DNA from: Trichostrongylus colubriformis
Taxonomy: Eukaryota; Nematoda; Chromadorea; Rhabditida; Trichostrongylidae
Assembly (NCBI GenBank): GCA_963978905.1
Contig: OZ022256.1
Span: 6,493,501 to 6,557,500, forward strand
DNA: 64,000 nucleotides
Direction: 5' to 3'
Numbering within the stretch: position 1 is the stretch's first letter; every line of letters begins with the position of its first letter. Below are positions 1 through 12,545 of the stretch, one piece after another. The notes under the pieces are model-generated. The model saw only the letters and a list, made by a program, of their open reading frames with translations, searched no databases and was not told the DNA's origin. A program made the translations under genes and the position numbers.

Positions 1-2362
1 GGGGGGATTCCGAAAGTTTCCTCGACGCCAGGATCGACTTCGTGTTAAAACCAATCTGCGGGAGCGATTCCAAGTCACACGACAGCTACATCTGCCACAG
101 TGAGAGGTGGAACCGGCGATAACGTAAATATAAATGTATCACATGGCAAATTTCGTCAATGCAGCAATTCACTATAGTCAAGGTACACCCTTTTGTAAGA
201 GATAGATCGGTACGGAACTACAAAATTTGCACGTCTCTCGCTGCGCGAAGGCGCATTTCTAGGACACAACAAAGCGGAATTCCAAGCTCCGTCCACCCTT
301 CGATATGGTTGGTAGAAGCGGTGATAAGAAGCTAAAGGCCTGCATCCGAAAGGCAAAGTTCATACGGTTATGTCGTCTCATTCAAATCGAATTATTGAAT
401 CGGTTTTATCGAATTTCCCCGCGATACTGCCACGCGAAAAGTGGGCCAAACGTTTACATTTATTATGTAAGCTGGTACGAAGCTAAAGAGCTAGAAGCCT
501 TAGTTTCGAGGTTTCCAAAAGTTTCGGTTGCTTTTTTCAGTGTATGGTCCTTCATGGGGAATTCATTGTCGAGATAAAGAGCATACAAAGTACGATGTGC
601 CGGTGACTGGGAATTATTGGAAGGTGCTTTGAAGCCTAGCGCTATTCCGGTTCCTCTAAGTTCAAGGCCTCTCCAAGGGTCATCGGGATGAAAAATATAA
701 TAGTATTGCTCAGTAGAGCGGTAGTAGCAAGAATGTTGAAATGAAGCGACGGAGAAACCTGAGAAATGTGGTATAATTGCAGCCGTCGTTGGGTATGCCA
801 GTTTACCGGAACGCCCTACTGAGAATCAGTCGAAGACATGTGGTAGTGATACGCAAGCCAGTGACGTGCTCGCTTAAACACACCAGAAGGGATAAATTTG
901 GTAGACTGTTGAATATGATAGTAAATGTGCTTTGCATTGTCGTAGTAGAGAAAGAACGACATGGCGAAATAACCGAGAAATAGGAACCCGAAAATCCCCC
1001 TTCTCTCTCTCGTCCTCTGCGTCTCTAGCCGTAGTGGACTGAAGACAGGTCAGAGTCTGAACCAGCCGGCCGCCATTATTGTCCCGCCCCTCCACGGCGA
1101 CTCCCCCGACCGCATAACCGCATAACGGCATGCCAAGCTGCGGGGTCGTTATAAGACCCCAACCCGCGTTTTTTCAATGCGATTTTCGCCTCATATGACC
1201 TCCTCTGAAGTAGAAGGTTCGTTTTCAAAGAACATGTACTCCTAGATCTCAGTTTTCCCTTACCCCTACTGATGCCTTCAAACACCGGAAGGAGGTAATT
1301 TTGGCCTACGGTAGAACAGACGTAGTGTGGACGAGTTTAAGTGGCCGCATTGCAAACTCGCCAATTTGACGCCTTGGCATGGTGCCAAAAGAAGATGTTG
1401 CTATTATAAATTTGTTTTTCCCTTTTACTTTTTCCTTTGTTCTTTCTTTTATTGTTTCCAGATGTACTTACATGAATGCTAATGCAGTTCGGAATGGCCA
1501 CTCCACCGCGCTGGGAGTCAGGTGCTACAACTAAGTTTGGCCCGCGGCCCGTCTCCTACAGCAGACATCTCGGAAAGGGATGCGTGGATACGAATGGGAT
1601 ACGAATACGCACCGCAGCGTCGCGCTTTTGAATCCGGGTGTTTTCACCGATTATCGCTTCTAACCTTCAGTGTTCGTTACAAAATGCTCATTCCTTTGCA
1701 TCTTTCTCTTGTTTCGGACCCCTTCCGGTTCCTTTAAGGGAGTAGCCTGCAGTAGAGAATTCGCTTGATATATTTATTATTTTCAGCGAATTCTGTCGGA
1801 GAGCTTTCGTATTCCCATTGTAGAGGATAAGTAATAGCATAATACGAACGATTACCCATAGAAATGTGCTAAACAAAAACACGAACACACAAAAGGTAGG
1901 CTGTCGAAATGAATAGCAAGCAAGCTCGCGAAAATTCCTTTAGGAAGGCAGCAAGCAAGGATGAAGTGGAAAACAAAACGTTGAAAGCAAACTGCTGACG
2001 AGTTAACTGTACGAGAGCTACCAGTAAAACGAATACCTGTGAACGGCCTTTGACATATAGGATGTTCTGAATGAGGGGAATGTAGTCCTATCGGCCTTCA
2101 GCAAGACATGGTTCTAATCTGCGTGCCTCAGCAATCGTTTGTTGTCAATTAGCAAAGCGCTTGGCATTGATTCATCTCTTTTCGGTAAATGCCACTGCAC
2201 ATTCTATTCCACTCAGGAACGAGTAATATGTATTTGAAAAAAAGTGGTGAGAGTCTTGGCGTAGGGCCAAACTGTGGCAAGATTCGCGCGAACTTTTGCC
2301 ACAGATTCGTGAGGCGTCGTCACGATCTGCACAGTGTGGTGTGATTAGCTCGGGTGTGGCTA
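1..2362. other. Intergenic sequence, no gene seen
   Basis: No reading frame here is flanked by plausible splice sites or resembles a known protein. About 1,425-1,690 resembles a dispersed 250-bp repeat whose clearer copies are at 12.3, 21.8, 38.4 and 51.4 kb. The GC-rich stretch near 1,010-1,130 loosely resembles the inner part of the palindromic element at 10.0-10.4 kb. Confidence 0.5.
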
Positions 2363-2570
2363 TTGGTCGAATTTTTTGCGGCCGCCCGTTGCGAGTGCAA
2401 GTTGTTTGTAGTCCTATCTCTCGAAACAGCAACCTCAACGACATAGGCGAGCTTCCGGAGCTTTCAGCCTTCGAAAGCCCCTCACGGTACCAGCCCACTC
2501 ATGCTACGACTGCGGCAAGTCGCACTGACGGCGCCGCAAGTGCGACGCCGCGAAGCGAAAATTCGACCAA
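2363..2570. mobile_element. Palindromic GC-rich MITE-like element, copy 1
   Basis: The left end (TTGGTCGAATTTT then GCGGCCGCC) is matched in inverted orientation by the right end (GCGAAAATTCGACCAA), and the interior is also partly palindromic. Related copies lie at about 36,115-36,360 and 52,090-52,365. No coding capacity. It is probably a non-autonomous DNA transposon; the family is not identified. Confidence 0.6.
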
Positions 2571-3214
2571 TCGTCACAGACCCGGTTAGTTAGTGCGTAA
2601 TGAATAGGGCGCATTGCAATAGTGCCCGTTTTACTGGCGTCGGTCGCAGCCGCCTTTGCCTAGAATAGGTAGAGGTATTAATAATCTAGAATAGGTAGAG
2701 GAAGGATGGGTAGATATGTAGTCAAAAATATGGCTTGAATAGAATTATTCTTTTAAGAAAGAAGAAGAATAAGAAAGAAGTATCAAAAGAAGGAATCATT
2801 CATTTCGCATCTATCACACAGGCGTTCACCACTGAGGTTAAAAGTAAATGAACAAAAAGAAAACGAAAGTGAGGTAAATGAAAAACAAAGGAATAGGAGA
2901 CTGAATAGTAGAAGAGGAGTCACTGAAGAAATTAGATATGGTAAAATTAAAAGTGAATAGTAACTATTATTTGTGAAAGTGGCGAACGATTTACGAGAAG
3001 ACAAATAGAAAATAATAGATGAGCACATAAAATGAAAGTCGTAGGTGGTGTAATGATAGCTGACGCACATTCGCACTTTCACAGCACCGGGGTAAAGTTC
3101 CACATCAATGCCCGCCCAGGCGTAAGTTGAGGCGTCCATTGGAGTGGCGCTCACTGATAGACGCTGCTAGGAGCTGCTTCATTCAAAAGCACACTTCGTG
3201 ATGATCAGATGGTC
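2571..3214. other. Intergenic, purine-rich on the plus strand
   Basis: About 2,740-3,010 is A/G-rich and low in complexity, which explains the Ser/Phe/Leu-rich translation on the minus strand. Nothing else was recognised. Confidence 0.5.
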
Positions 3215-3350
3215 GAACGGTGCGCTATCACGGCGCTACACCCGCTCGAACCCACTCCGACGCCACCGACTTGAGCTTTCTTATTGGATAACTGAGCAAA
3301 ATGGGTGGCGTCGGAGGGAGTGGGCTCAAGCAGATGATAGGGCACCGTGG
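3215..3350. repeat. Imperfect hairpin element
   Basis: CCCACTCCGACGCCACC near 3,250 is matched by an inverted GGTGGCGTCGGAGGGAGTGGG near 3,304, and the homology continues outwards. A similar core (CTCGAGCCCATTCCCAC) lies inside the TIR element at 52,426-52,710, so this is probably a member of the same repeat family. Confidence 0.55.
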
Positions 3351-3717
3351 CGACGCGAAAAAGGTGCAGCCTAACTAGTGCCCAAAGATCTACTGTTCCA
3401 AGAAGGCGAGACGATCCATTTGATTATCGCGAAATGCGCCTTTAAGTAGGTTTCAAGTTCAAAAGTTCCTTAAATCAGCAAGAAGAAGCGTTCCTATATT
3501 CAATTCCAGAGACTGCATCGTTAGCATGCAATGAACGTAGGAGGGTGCTATGAAGTGGAATTGGATTACCGGTTTCCCAAGAAAAGCTTATAAACACCTC
3601 GAGCTTTCAAAAGTTTCATTAAAAGCTCCATTTCACAGGGTTCTTCTAGCAAAGATTCTCCTTTGGAAAGGCTGAAATTATTGTATTTACGTATATGGAC
3701 CACTCAAATGGTAAAGG

Positions 3718-3995
3718 GGTCGAAGTTTTTGCGTTAATCGACCCCCGCTATGGGATGCGCTGCGCATTCTAGTTCCATTCAGAATCGTAGTGGCAGGTGG
3801 AAGCTATTTGGCCTTTACAAAGACTGCCAGGGCCACGATGTACGAGCCAGTGCTTTATCTTCCCAGACGAGTCTAGTACAAATCCACCGATCCTGAATGG
3901 ATGGAAGGCCTGGATGGCTCGAGCGGGCGTGATGCGGGATTTGATCACTGCATCATGAGAGTGGAAGTGCGCGTCACCTGTCACTATACCACACC
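3718..3995 (+). repeat. Dispersed tRNA-like (SINE-like) repeat, copy 1
   Basis: A roughly 280-bp sequence begins near a GTTAATCGACCCC-type segment. It contains TTCCATTCAGAATCG and CCCAGACGAGTCT, and ends with GATGCGGGATTTGATCACTGC followed by a purine-rich stretch. The GGGATTTGATC segment resembles a degenerate RNA polymerase III B box. Homologous copies lie at 5.1-5.4 (minus), 7.8-8.4 (interrupted), 20.8-21.1 (plus) and 59.75-60.0 kb (minus). The SINE assignment is inferred; no A box was confirmed. Confidence 0.65.
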
Positions 3996-5104
3996 ACATC
4001 CGTGGAGTATGTATCGCACAATTGCAGTAACGAGGTAAGAGTTCTAGGGGAACCACTGAGCAAAAACCTTTGTCAACCAGACTAACGTACAATACTGCGC
4101 ATATTGTGGAATCCTCAAAGGGGTCGTATTCAGGGCGGGATGACAGGGGACGGCTTGGTTGCAGACTGTAGCATAATTCGTTGCTTTTAAATTTTCCAAA
4201 GCCGGTGGGCCTGTTTATAAGGAAAGGAAACAGCCATAAAAAGTATCAAATTCCTCATTTCAGTATACGACCACTTCACGAGCATCATATAAAAACAGTC
4301 ATCAATGGCAGCTTGGAAGAGGTGGATTTCTCAATAAATTTTCCCCAAGGAAATGCTTGACTCTGCCAGCACACTTTCTGTTTGAATTTCACGATGAACG
4401 GCCACAAGGAATGTGGAGTTCCACATTTCGTGATTGATGACACAAGCCTAGCACCAGTGTCAAAGATCAGGTGGTCCTGTCAATTCATGCAATTTGATGA
4501 TGACTATTCCGCTAGACTGGATTCATCGTGATGATCAATGAACACATGAATTTTGGAGCATGTACCGGTTACTTGTGAATGCTTTCTTGAAGTGAAGATG
4601 CGACTCATCACTAAAATCGTTTCACAACATTTTAAAAGCGCATTCGCCTATTCTGTTCGTGAGCAGATAGCCCCTTCTCCACTTGCAAAATTTGCACCTT
4701 CGTTGCCATGCTAAGACGGATACTGGATACAGCGAGTCCGAAAGTAAGATAAAGCTCATCGCCTCCGCATGGTTGACACTCCTTAGCGATTTGCCTACTC
4801 AATTAGCAGTAGTAACGGTTTGCGGGAAGGGCATGACATTTATTGTGACAAGATATAATATATGCAGTAGATTCCGCTAAATATAAAATACTTTTATATA
4901 ATATCACGGATGCCATTAGGTAGAAAATTTGCGTTGCGGCGTCTAGCGTGCGACGCAGCGGTGCGAGCCATGCGCGTCGCATTGGATGGGTCCCAGAAAA
5001 ATAACGGTGTTCACTCGTCATTAATTGCGTCGATTCTTCGCGGCACAATTTATACGGCGATGCTATCTCGCACCATCTCGTAGCGCGCTGAAAGCAGCCA
5101 CGCG
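3996..5104. other. Intergenic, no gene seen
   Basis: No supported exon. About 4,920-5,035 contains GGTGCGAGCCATGCGCG followed by ATTGGATGGGTCC. This sequence also occurs at about 58,265-58,325 and, inverted, at about 63,300-63,345, so it is a fragment of the repeat that forms the large inverted pair at the right of the window. Confidence 0.5.
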
Positions 5105-5370
5105 GATTTTATGTCCTAATGGCACACATACCGGGCGAAGGTGATGCAGGACAGGAGGCCGCGCACCCGCTCTTATAGTAGGGGTTCTTATCTTGCCCCA
5201 AGCCAACCAAGCCCTTCATCTTTCCGGGGTGGGTGAATTGGTATCGGACTCGTTTGGTAGGATAAAAACACTGACTTTTACACTTGCTCGCCACGGCAAT
5301 TCATTGCATGGGCCAAATCGCATTCGATACCATCACATTTCTGAAGGGAACTAGAATGGGCGGTGCATTC
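5105..5370 (-). repeat. Dispersed tRNA-like (SINE-like) repeat, copy 2
   Basis: This is the reverse complement of the repeat seen at 3,718-3,995: a GGGTGGGTGAATTGGTATC segment, then TAGGATAAAAACACTGAC, then TGGGCCAAATCGCATTC and GGGAACTAGAATG. It is diverged and has lost the clear promoter-box-like end. Confidence 0.55.
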
Positions 5371-6617
5371 ACAAAATTTATCCATTATCCTTCGACAAAA
5401 ACTTCCTAACTCCATAAAGTCCTCACACGCACTTTCGGAATATGATCTCCTCCAGGTAAAAAAGGCCATATTTTTAGGGTTTGTGAAAGGTCTTCTTTAT
5501 TTTTCCTCACTTATGTAACGTTCATCACCCATGAAATCTTTACTGAGTGTGATACCCACTAGGATTGTCGTGCACGGTGGCTTTAAACATGCTTTCCATA
5601 TCTCAAACTCTCGTGACAAAACGCAACTTTTTAAACTATTTCCAACTGTTTTTTTACAGATTACTGTAGTTGCTATTAAATTCACCTCTAGCTACCGAGC
5701 AATTACAGATGGAGTTGAGCAAATTTTATAATGTAATTTGCCATGTCGCGAGCTCCACACTCATTGAGGCGCAGCTTGCAATAACCTTAAGCGGTTATCG
5801 TACACATTACGGCACCAGGAGGAAGGCAAAGAAGACATTCGCGTTAGATAACATCAACCTTGTTAACGAACGTTTGAGCTCAAAAGAGATAATGTTCAGC
5901 GAGGGGCCTTTGGGGCGCTTTTGCGATCATAGCGCGTTTCATCGGTCATCCATAAGGGCGCAATGTGGATAGCAGGTACTGAAAGATTCGCTCACATGGG
6001 GAGACTAGGCTCTCGGCCGAGGAATCCTATTTTCGTCTTTTGGGTTGGAAAATGGAAGCCTCATTTCGGGATTGGAGAAAGCCGTATATTTCATGAATTT
6101 TTCGAGGGGACACGGGGATCGTACAGAGACATTTTTTTGAGGTGGTCGTAATTTTTGAAAAAATTTCCCCGTTATCAGGTTTGACCCAGGGAAAGAATTC
6201 CTTTAGCGATCATGAATTGTGGCGCTAACGAGCCTCAGACTGACCACCCCTTGATCTGACAAGTGGTCGCATGACTGTTACGTATGACCACCACACATCA
6301 CAGATTCGCGTGTGGCTTTATCAATACGTCAGTGATAAGGCACGTTGGAACACGTTACCGTAGTCGATAGCAGAATAAATCTTATTTTTAGGGGTTTGGC
6401 TCATTCACTTCGTCTTTATTCTCCCTCTCCCTGAACTCTCCAACTCCTATGATATTGCTCATTAGAGGAAAGCAATAGACTTGAATGCCTACCCGTAAGC
6501 GGAAATCACTAATAGGAGGAGCAATGAAAAACAAATATGTAGCCGATGCATGAATTTTATAGCTATATGCACACCCACAGTTACCGTCGCACGAAGTCGA
6601 ATCTAAAGCTATGTACA
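5371..6617. other. Intergenic, no gene seen
   Basis: No supported gene. About 5,885-5,960 carries a short GC-rich piece (GGGGCGCTTTTGCGAT) like the end of the 250-bp dispersed repeat at 21.8 kb. Confidence 0.45.
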
Positions 6618-7210
6618 TACATTAGCGCTCAAAAGTCTTCGGCCAAACACTTTTTTGCCACAACTTTTTTTCTACTAGAGCAAATTCGACAAAATTTCAA
6701 TATGTGGTACCTGAACCTATTGCCAACATATTCTTCTACTTGGGTGCCGCTTGACACTTTTCATGGTTTTTTACAAGAATTTACTACAAAACCACCGAAA
6801 AAAAGGAAAAAGGCTCGGTCAAGAAAAAATTTCTTTACAAAAACAAAACGAACAAGACAAACAACAACAAAACGAACAAGACAAGACAAACGAACAAAAA
6901 CAAAACGAACAAGACAAAAACAAAACGAACAAAAGAACAAAAGAACAAAAGAACATCAATATTTTGTAGAAATACCACTTTTGATGACAGCGTCATAGCG
7001 GGACGGCATGGGGATGGCGCTCCAAAAACAAAAAAATTGCATTTAACCACGTAACTTATACCGTTGAGCGCCAAAATAGTATATTTAGTATGCAGTGTCT
7101 CCGAGTACAACATACTAAAATTTCTCTTAGATCGGTCCAGTCGCAAAAAATTACAAGTGAAATACCCAAGTGAAAAACCATTCGGCCGAAGATTTTTGAG
7201 CGCTACTGTA
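6618..7210. mobile_element. Non-autonomous TIR DNA transposon with simple-repeat core
   Basis: The left end reads TACATTAGCGCTCAAAAGTC and the right end is its near-perfect inverted copy, ending GAGCGCTACTGTA; homology continues through CTTCGGCC, giving TIRs of about 27 bp. The ends coincide with TA dinucleotides, as expected for Tc1/mariner-type insertion. The interior is a low-complexity A/C/G array with no transposase. Family membership is inferred from the TA ends only. Confidence 0.7.
6826..6955 (+). repeat. AACGAACAAGAC-type minisatellite
   Basis: Tandem, irregular copies of AAAACGAACAAGACAA-like units, ending in AAAGAACA repeats. They translate to Gln/Asn/Lys/Arg-rich chance frames. 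The array lies inside the TIR element at 6,618-7,210. Confidence 0.8.
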
Positions 7211-7785
7211 GATAGTCTCATGGATGGAATCATTGCCATGGTTTGAGTAAGCGGATGAAATCAAGAGATGAACGGCTTGTTTTCGTTTCATGCTTGTGTT
7301 GCTGTGAGTTATACTTTATACGTTATGTGACGGAGTAATCATGCATGCATGGGCGCGCGTGTGTCTGCTTCGAGTGAGTCCACGAAAGAGTCAGGCATTC
7401 AACTGAATGGAAAGGGCACATGTAAAATGTTATTAGAATCACACTGCCTGTCGTCAGTGGAGCGACATCGGTCTTGGTGTCGAAAAAAAGAAAAGCTAAA
7501 AATAACTCCCAAGCATTATCTTTTTTTTGAGAGAGAAAGGGCTATCCCTCAGGAAATATTCTGAGGAGATACCAAGCACTCTTGCTACTCATGCATTTGC
7601 TCCCTAATTTCAACTCTTTGACAGTTCTTCAGGATGCGTTATGCCCTTCACTTCTGAGGAGCTTTTAAAAGTTATGAGTATAACTAAGGAATTTAATCAT
7701 AAATTCACCTACTCTATTAGATTCCAGCGGACTGTCACTGATTTCACGACGCTAGTGCATGATTAAAGTAAAATTAAAGTTTTTG
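7211..7785. other. Intergenic, no gene seen
   Basis: Nothing recognised on either strand. Confidence 0.4.
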
Positions 7786-8450
7786 GCTATAGTTAATCCC
7801 CACTATGAGATACTCCGCGTACTATAATAGTTCCATTCAGAATCGTGGTGACTGGTTAATGCGATTTGGCCTATTCAGTGCTTTACCCTTCCACACGAGT
7901 CTGGTACTAGGTGGTCCTGAAAGTTTTCAGACTACTGCATGGTGGGGTTCAGAACAACACCTTTGCCACCCGATTTTGTTATTGGATCTATCTTGAGGGA
8001 CTTGTGTTTCATGTCCGGCAGCCTTCGCAATGGATGACAAGCAGATGCTCTACCGACCAGTTCTGCTTCTACAATACAGCTCCGCGATTCGCGAGCGAGG
8101 CCCATCACTTTCTGCAGGAGACAACGAAGGGGAAAGCCCCTGAGCACGACGTGTTTCTACTAGTACCTTAGGTTCGATAACGGTGACGAATCACTCGAGG
8201 ATCCCGAGCACAGGTTCACCACAAACACAGAAGAAACGGCGCGTTCTCGATACCTGTGGTGCTTAACCTGACCTTTCTGTACGCGAACTTCCAGACCTTA
8301 CGAATACTCCAAAATCCACGGTGTACGATAATACCAATTCACCGACCCTGATAAGATGGAAGGCTCGGTTGTTTTGGACGGGCGTTGATGCCGAATTTTA
8401 TCCTCTCTTCTTGAGAGCGGAACTGCGCGCCACTTTTCTCTTCATCATCT
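7786..8450 (+). repeat. Dispersed tRNA-like repeat, copy 3, split by an insertion
   Basis: The first half (GTTAATCCCCACTATG, TTCCATTCAGAATCGTGG, CACACGAGTCTGGTAC) stops near 7,917. The second half (CCAATTCACCGACCCTGAT, GATGGAAGGCTCGG, GGGCGTTGATGCCG) resumes near 8,312. The intervening 395 bp are absent from other copies and look like a later insertion. On the minus strand the insert holds GGTCGGTAGAGCATCTGC, which matches the D-arm/A-box region of a tRNA, so the insert may itself be tRNA-derived. Confidence 0.55.
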
Positions 8451-10037
8451 CCGCCAGTGCATGATTACTGAGGATTACTATAGAATGGACTACCAATAAT
8501 CAATAAAGTGCAATAATGATTTCAATAAAAAAAATGCATAGAATATTGTATAAATAAACAAAAAAAGTAAATTATGGATTTGTTACTGAAAAATGCTTCA
8601 TAGTTGGGCATCAGCCTGATGCTATCAGTGCTTTTGTGTGAAATTGCTCAACTGCCACTATTCAGTTTACAAGAAAGGCATGGATCGGCGACCGTATGGA
8701 ACTGGTAGCGCTTTGAACCATTGGACATCTTCTCTCGAAATGAAGACAAGACCGAAAATAATTTAAGAGGCTTTCTGCTGGAAGGGCTGCATTTTCGGTA
8801 AGGGATCTGCAGGAGGAAGAAGTTCAGGACCTACCACGTTGGGTATGTGCAACAAGACATTCGAATTGGGTCAGATTACGTGTAGCCGACGCACCCCTCA
8901 GCGCACGAAGAATTTACGATAGGACCAGCGAATCACATAATGTGTGCGGTGACGCAATTCGTATGCTTGCCATGGCACAACTCATGTGTTCTGCCACAGA
9001 CCCCCCATAAACTGAACTACTATATGCACCACCATTTGGCATAGCCTAGGAGTTTTTGGTGGGTTGTATTTTCATCTATTTAAGCACCCAAAGCAATTCG
9101 ACTCCTTCTTCCTGCTTGGATTTAAATTAGTGACGGTAAGGAGGGGTTGGGTGGGGAGGGGGGGGGGTCAAAGAGTGATAATGGCATAGTTTGAAAGAGG
9201 CAGGTGAGGAAAACTGGCGGAGGAAATCTTCTTTGACTCGCTATATAGAAGACGAAAGAGAGGCATGAATAGAAGCTCTCAAAAAGTCATGAATCGGTAA
9301 TTGCTTGTTCGGTTGCTTTCTCATTTTTTCAAAATACGTCAATAACCCCGGGAAGGGTTGTTCGTCGCTACTATTCAAGTAAAAGAACAAGTAAACAAAT
9401 ATGTAGTGCTTGTGTCCCTCCTTTGGATCACTCAGGAGTAGCTTTCCGAATAGCAATAACGGATGGTTTCTGCTGTGCAACAAGAAAACAGTGATGGCGA
9501 CAAGCGACTGCTAAGGCGAGAAAGCTCAAAACAGATAGATATAGCCGGTGAGCACATAAAATGTGTCTACGAACGTCTGTGAGAGAGCCGCGCCAAGAGC
9601 AACATACGCATCTCTATTAATCGCTACGTCGCAGCTCATTGACGCACATTTTGGCGAATTGAACCGCTTAATAGCATAATTATGGAACGAAAAGCGTAGA
9701 ACAGAATCGGAGGTGAACAAAGTTCTCAAGAAAAATTGAAAAGTAAGCTATACATAGCATTTGACGCTCATCAAATCTTCTTGGGATGCGCCATGCATTC
9801 CAAGTTTTCTGGAACTATTTGTCAATGTGGTGCGATTACTGTGGAGGGTGTGGCAGTACATTGAATTTCCAGCGGTGAAACTGCATCTATTCAACCACTT
9901 CTGAGTTTTTAAGAGTGACCACTGAATTTGTGTGAAAAAAAGATAAATTCACGAAAATCTGGATTCTGAGCAAGTTTGTTATCACTGGGCATCATTAAAG
10001 AAGTTTATACTGACTTTTCTATCACCGCATAGAGAAG
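8451..10037. other. Intergenic, no gene seen
   Basis: No exon with convincing splice sites. A G tract lies near 9,150-9,168. Short minus-strand frames at 9,241-9,729 are hydrophobic but have no recognised domain or splice-site context. Confidence 0.4.
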
Positions 10038-10447
10038 TCGTGCACGGAAAAATGAGTTTCTTCATTATCGATGTATTTATGTACTTGCTTAGTAAGAGCC
10101 GTATGCTAAATTTCCCGCGAAAAGTGGGAATTTGGTCCTGGGAGATACAGCTCCTCAAAATTGTGGCCGAGGGGGCGGAGCGTAGGAGTGAATGCCCGCC
10201 CCGTCGCCCGCCGCTGTCGGAAATGCATAGTCGGAAGAAAATGCAAATATTCCCTTCTCCGTTTCCAGCCGCAGCGGACAACGGAACAGGGTATTAACAC
10301 GGAGGTCCCGCCCCTTCGGCCGCCACTTTGGGGAGCTTATCCTTGCCAGATGCTTCCCTTTTCACGTGAAATTTTGCATGCGGCTCTTATTAAGCGAGTA
10401 CAACATAATTAAATGGGTATTAGAGAAACTCATTTTCCCGTGCACGA
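10038..10447. mobile_element. Palindromic MITE (about 410 bp), copy 1
   Basis: The ends are inverted copies: TCGTGCACGGAAAAATGAGT on the left, and ACTCATTTTCCCGTGCACGA on the right. Inner parts also pair (AAGAGCCGTATGCTAAATTTC against GAAATTTTGCATGCGGCTCTT), so the whole element is one large imperfect hairpin. A second copy lies at 41,476-41,910, in an intron of gene 2. No coding capacity. Confidence 0.8.
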
Positions 10448-12314
10448 TTCCTTCAAGTCAGACAGCTGAATCGCGCAGTAAAAAAGGAATTTATTGCACG
10501 CTCATATTGTTAAACGAAAGTTAACTGATTAATACAGTGAAAATAGCATAGATAAGATGCGTATAGACACCACGGCATTACGGCGCTAGAGCTGAGTGAC
10601 AAATAACAATATTGGTGGAAGAATGCAGTTTGTGATCAAGAATCAAGTAAATGTTTATGCGAATTGTGGCATGGCAATGAGCCAGCGGGTTCCTAGCAAA
10701 CAACTCATGTGAGACCAGTGGGAAATCAGAGTTTTTGGCGGAAATGCTCCCAACGGGCACCGAGTATGTCAACACTAGTTCTGGTTGTACTGCTAGTCAC
10801 AAGATAACAAGTTCAGGATGTCAGGATGGTACACCGTAAATGAAGTTCTTGCCTGTCAATTAATTCTAAGCGTATAACTGAAACCACATCGGAGTTCGAT
10901 AATAATTACTGTTAGCACTGAGTATAGGAACTGTTCACAGATTGAAATGCATGACAGGGTAAAGTGAAAGTAAGTAGCAAAAAAAGGAAAAAAATTGTAC
11001 AAGTGAAAGGCAGTGAAAGAATGACGCAACAGTGGTCGCATTGTATTTGACACATTTGCTTTTTTGTTTATATCCATCAAGCCTACATTTTGCCTGTCGC
11101 CCAATGGTGTATCAAAATGGTATGCTATCCTTACGTCTTAAACTCACAATCGTTCAGAGTGCGAAAGGAGCTATTGCAAATCTTGCAATAAACAGCTCAT
11201 GGAGTAAGGTGTTTAGGAGCCGCAAAGGGATGCGGGGGTGTTAATCAAATAAGTAATGTAAAATATTGCAATATTCAATAATACAAGAACATTCCACAAA
11301 GTAATGCGAAAAGTAGGTAAATAAAATTTTAATAAAACTGATGTTGTGAAGTTTGCAGTAATTAATAAAAAATGTTCGAAATCACCTGAAATTCTAGGAA
11401 GAACAGGGTAAAATAGCTTTTTTTTCAAAATTAATTAAAGAGGTTGGCAAGATAGGCAGGTGAGATAATTGAGCCTAAATGCTGTAGCAAGAAGGGCTCT
11501 TACGGAGTATTGATTGTATATCTCCACGTTAACGAATTTTTCTATTCGTTTTGGATCTATTATTAGGTTTGAGTGGAGAAACAAGCTATCAACAAGTCGC
11601 AGCACATCGGTTGTCTCGAGTATGTCATTCCACTTCTAGTCAGACATGCGTATATCACATTGCGATGAACGACATGCTTAACACACATGGGAGTGGTCCC
11701 GTGGGATCAAATTGAGCCTGGTAGAGCTCATTCTCCTATTCATTCAAATTTAAGTGCCTACTGCAACACTTGCCCGAAGGGTTAAGTAAATTGATGAAAT
11801 TGACTTGGTTTTGGTTCACCAGTTTTAGCTATGCGATGAATCTCGCGCACCGCTCGGTACTGTAGAAGCGGGTAACCACATAATCTGAGTGGGAGTTCTT
11901 CAGCGATGTGATTTGACAAATACTTCTCACAATTTTATCAAATTAAAACTAATGCAAGTGGACCCATCCATAGATGCGGCACAATACTTATATAGTTTGA
12001 GGCTCTGCAACACTAGTACCCCCTTAATGGTGGATCCCTTTACATGCTTCTGGTCTTCTGCGCCCAATCTGATCAATCTGATGACTGGGAGAGTTGACCG
12101 TGACTTAATGGAAGGCTTGCTACCGTTTCCCGTCAGCTCAAATTCCTTTGAAGACACCAGAAGAGGCAATTGCGGCTCACGGCCCACACTTGCAGTCTGT
12201 TGGTTTGCAGCAATTGCACGACGAAGAATGAAAAATCCAATAAATTTGCACACTACAGCTTGAAAAACGTCGAGCGTGAATTTACTGGAGTTTTTCTAGC
12301 ATAGACAGCCTTTT
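10448..12314. other. Intergenic, no gene seen
   Basis: AT-rich and without a supported exon. The 124-codon plus-strand frame at 11,889-12,263 has no domain match, signal peptide or splice context, and is matched by an equally long antisense frame. Confidence 0.4.
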
Positions 12315-12545
12315 TCTACTCTTTCGCTTATTCTACCTTTTATTGTTTCACTTGTTTGTTGCTGTTTGCTGTTTCACTTGTTTAACATCATTATGAATGT
12401 ATCGAATCCATTCTACCCGACATCAAATGACAATGGCGTCGGCCTGCCTGAAGCGTGCAGTTAAAGCTTAATCGCGCCATACTCGCGCGAAAATCGCAAT
12501 AGCACCCCAAAGGCGCATTTTCGCCACGTTTTATCTTCTCTATAT
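12315..12545 (+). repeat. Dispersed 250-bp repeat (family B), copy
   Basis: It shares TTTATTGTTTC, ACATCAAATGACAATG(G/T)CGTC, GCGTGCAGTT and a terminal GCGCATTTTC segment with copies at 21,775-22,025 (inverted), 38,395-38,635, 51,395-51,610 (inverted) and 1,425-1,690. No terminal inverted repeat or coding frame was seen. Confidence 0.6.
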
